DNA of 7,609 nucleotides, from NCBI GenBank assembly GCA_026987055.1, contig JALSNL010000411.1, positions 1 to 7,609 on the forward strand, read 5' to 3'. Source of the DNA: Melioribacteraceae bacterium (GTDB lineage: Bacteria; Bacteroidota; Ignavibacteria; Ignavibacteriales; Melioribacteraceae). Both the position numbers and the translations under genes were made by a program. The first letter of the stretch is position 1; each line of letters starts with the position of its first letter. This document shows, one piece after another, positions 7,439-7,609 of the stretch. Below the pieces are notes generated by a model, which searched no databases, was not told the DNA's origin, and saw only the letters and a list, made by a program, of their open reading frames with translations.

Positions 7439-7609
7439 CTATCTATGGCAAGCAGAACAATTTGTTGGACCTTTTTTTACATTAGCTAAATAAGGGAGTT
7501 GTTTTTCCGGTTCCCTATGGCATTCCAAACATGCTGTCATTGTCCAGCCCCTCATTTGTTCAACCCTTTCCATATCGGCAATATTACCATGACATGTTTC
7601 ACATCTGAT
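7439..7609 (-). CDS. actA: ActA, multiheme cytochrome c of ACIII, C-terminal 56 residues only
   Basis: The frame enters from the right edge and reads 56 codons to a TAG at 7441-7439. It contains three heme c motifs: CETCH (bases 7603-7589), CLECH (7531-7517) and CSACH (7459-7445). The last histidine is followed by one Arg and then the stop. The spacing of about 24 residues between motifs and the segment MERVEQMRGWTMTACLECH fit the C-terminal part of the pentaheme ActA family; two further hemes and the membrane anchor would lie outside the window. ActA takes electrons from the FeS clusters of ActB on the periplasmic side and passes them towards ActE. The assignment rests on the heme motifs plus position just before actB. 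Another small multiheme cytochrome c is possible but unlikely in this setting. Confidence 0.88.
   Translation of the reverse strand: MRCETCHGNIADMERVEQMRGWTMTACLECHREPEKQLPYLANVKKGPTNCSACHR

Larger units (their letters stand above)
1..7609 (-). other. Interior of an Alternative Complex III operon (actA to actF plus two extra genes)
   Basis: All seven genes lie on the minus strand. Junctions in transcription order are: actA to small gene 25 nt, small gene to actB 12 nt, actB to actC one-base overlap (TAGTG), actC to actDE 2 nt, actDE to actF four-base overlap (ATGA), actF to cytochrome c 14 nt. I see no promoter-like spacing, terminator hairpin, repeat or insertion sequence between them. The order matches the actABCDEF order of Rhodothermus marinus, with D and E fused and one gene added at each of two positions. 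Confidence 0.85.

Noticed and set aside
1..7609. CRISPR arrays, tRNA/rRNA genes, insertion sequences, terminators or internal promoters
   Set aside because: Almost every base is coding on the minus strand and the gaps are at most about 25 nt. I saw no direct-repeat array, cloverleaf, transposase frame or GC-rich hairpin followed by a T run.

Overview
The window lies inside one long minus-strand operon that encodes an Alternative Complex III (ACIII, quinol:electron acceptor oxidoreductase, ActABCDEF family). ACIII functionally replaces the cytochrome bc1 complex: it oxidises membrane quinol and passes electrons through hemes c to a periplasmic cytochrome or directly to a heme-copper oxidase. 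Both ends of the window cut through genes, so the promoter (beyond the right edge) and the terminator (beyond the left edge) are not present.

In transcription order (right to left) the layout is: the last 56 residues of a multiheme cytochrome c, ActA (7609-7439, three CxxCH motifs); a 61-residue protein with a twin-arginine signal (7413-7228); ActB, a 1017-residue molybdopterin-oxidoreductase-like and iron-sulfur protein (7215-4162); ActC, an NrfD/PsrC-type ten-helix membrane protein (4162-2792); a fusion of ActD and the monoheme cytochrome ActE (2789-1650); ActF, a second ten-helix membrane protein (1653-463); and the first 149 residues of a membrane-anchored monoheme cytochrome c (448-1), which continues beyond the left edge. 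Complete genes are separated by 2-14 nt or overlap by 1-4 nt, so co-transcription and translational coupling are very likely. No stretch longer than about 25 nt is non-coding.

In the inferred pathway, ActC (with ActF beside it) oxidises quinol near the periplasmic face. Electrons then pass through the FeS clusters of ActB and the hemes of ActA to the ActE heme and probably on to the extra cytochrome c encoded last, which may connect the complex to a terminal oxidase encoded further left.

The DNA is strongly A+T rich, and the gene order is that of the Bacteroidota/Ignavibacteriota/Rhodothermota group. Several genes have clear GGAG/AAGGAG Shine-Dalgarno sequences at normal spacing, which is uncommon in classical Bacteroidia and Flavobacteriia. 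This leans the guess towards an Ignavibacteria-like relative, but it is an inference and not a proof.

The least conventional items are the ActD-ActE fusion, in which a third transmembrane helix appears to replace the signal peptide or lipid anchor of ActE; the small Tat-signal protein between ActA and ActB; and the additional anchored cytochrome c after ActF. The core is a known system, and I see no evidence of an entirely new one.
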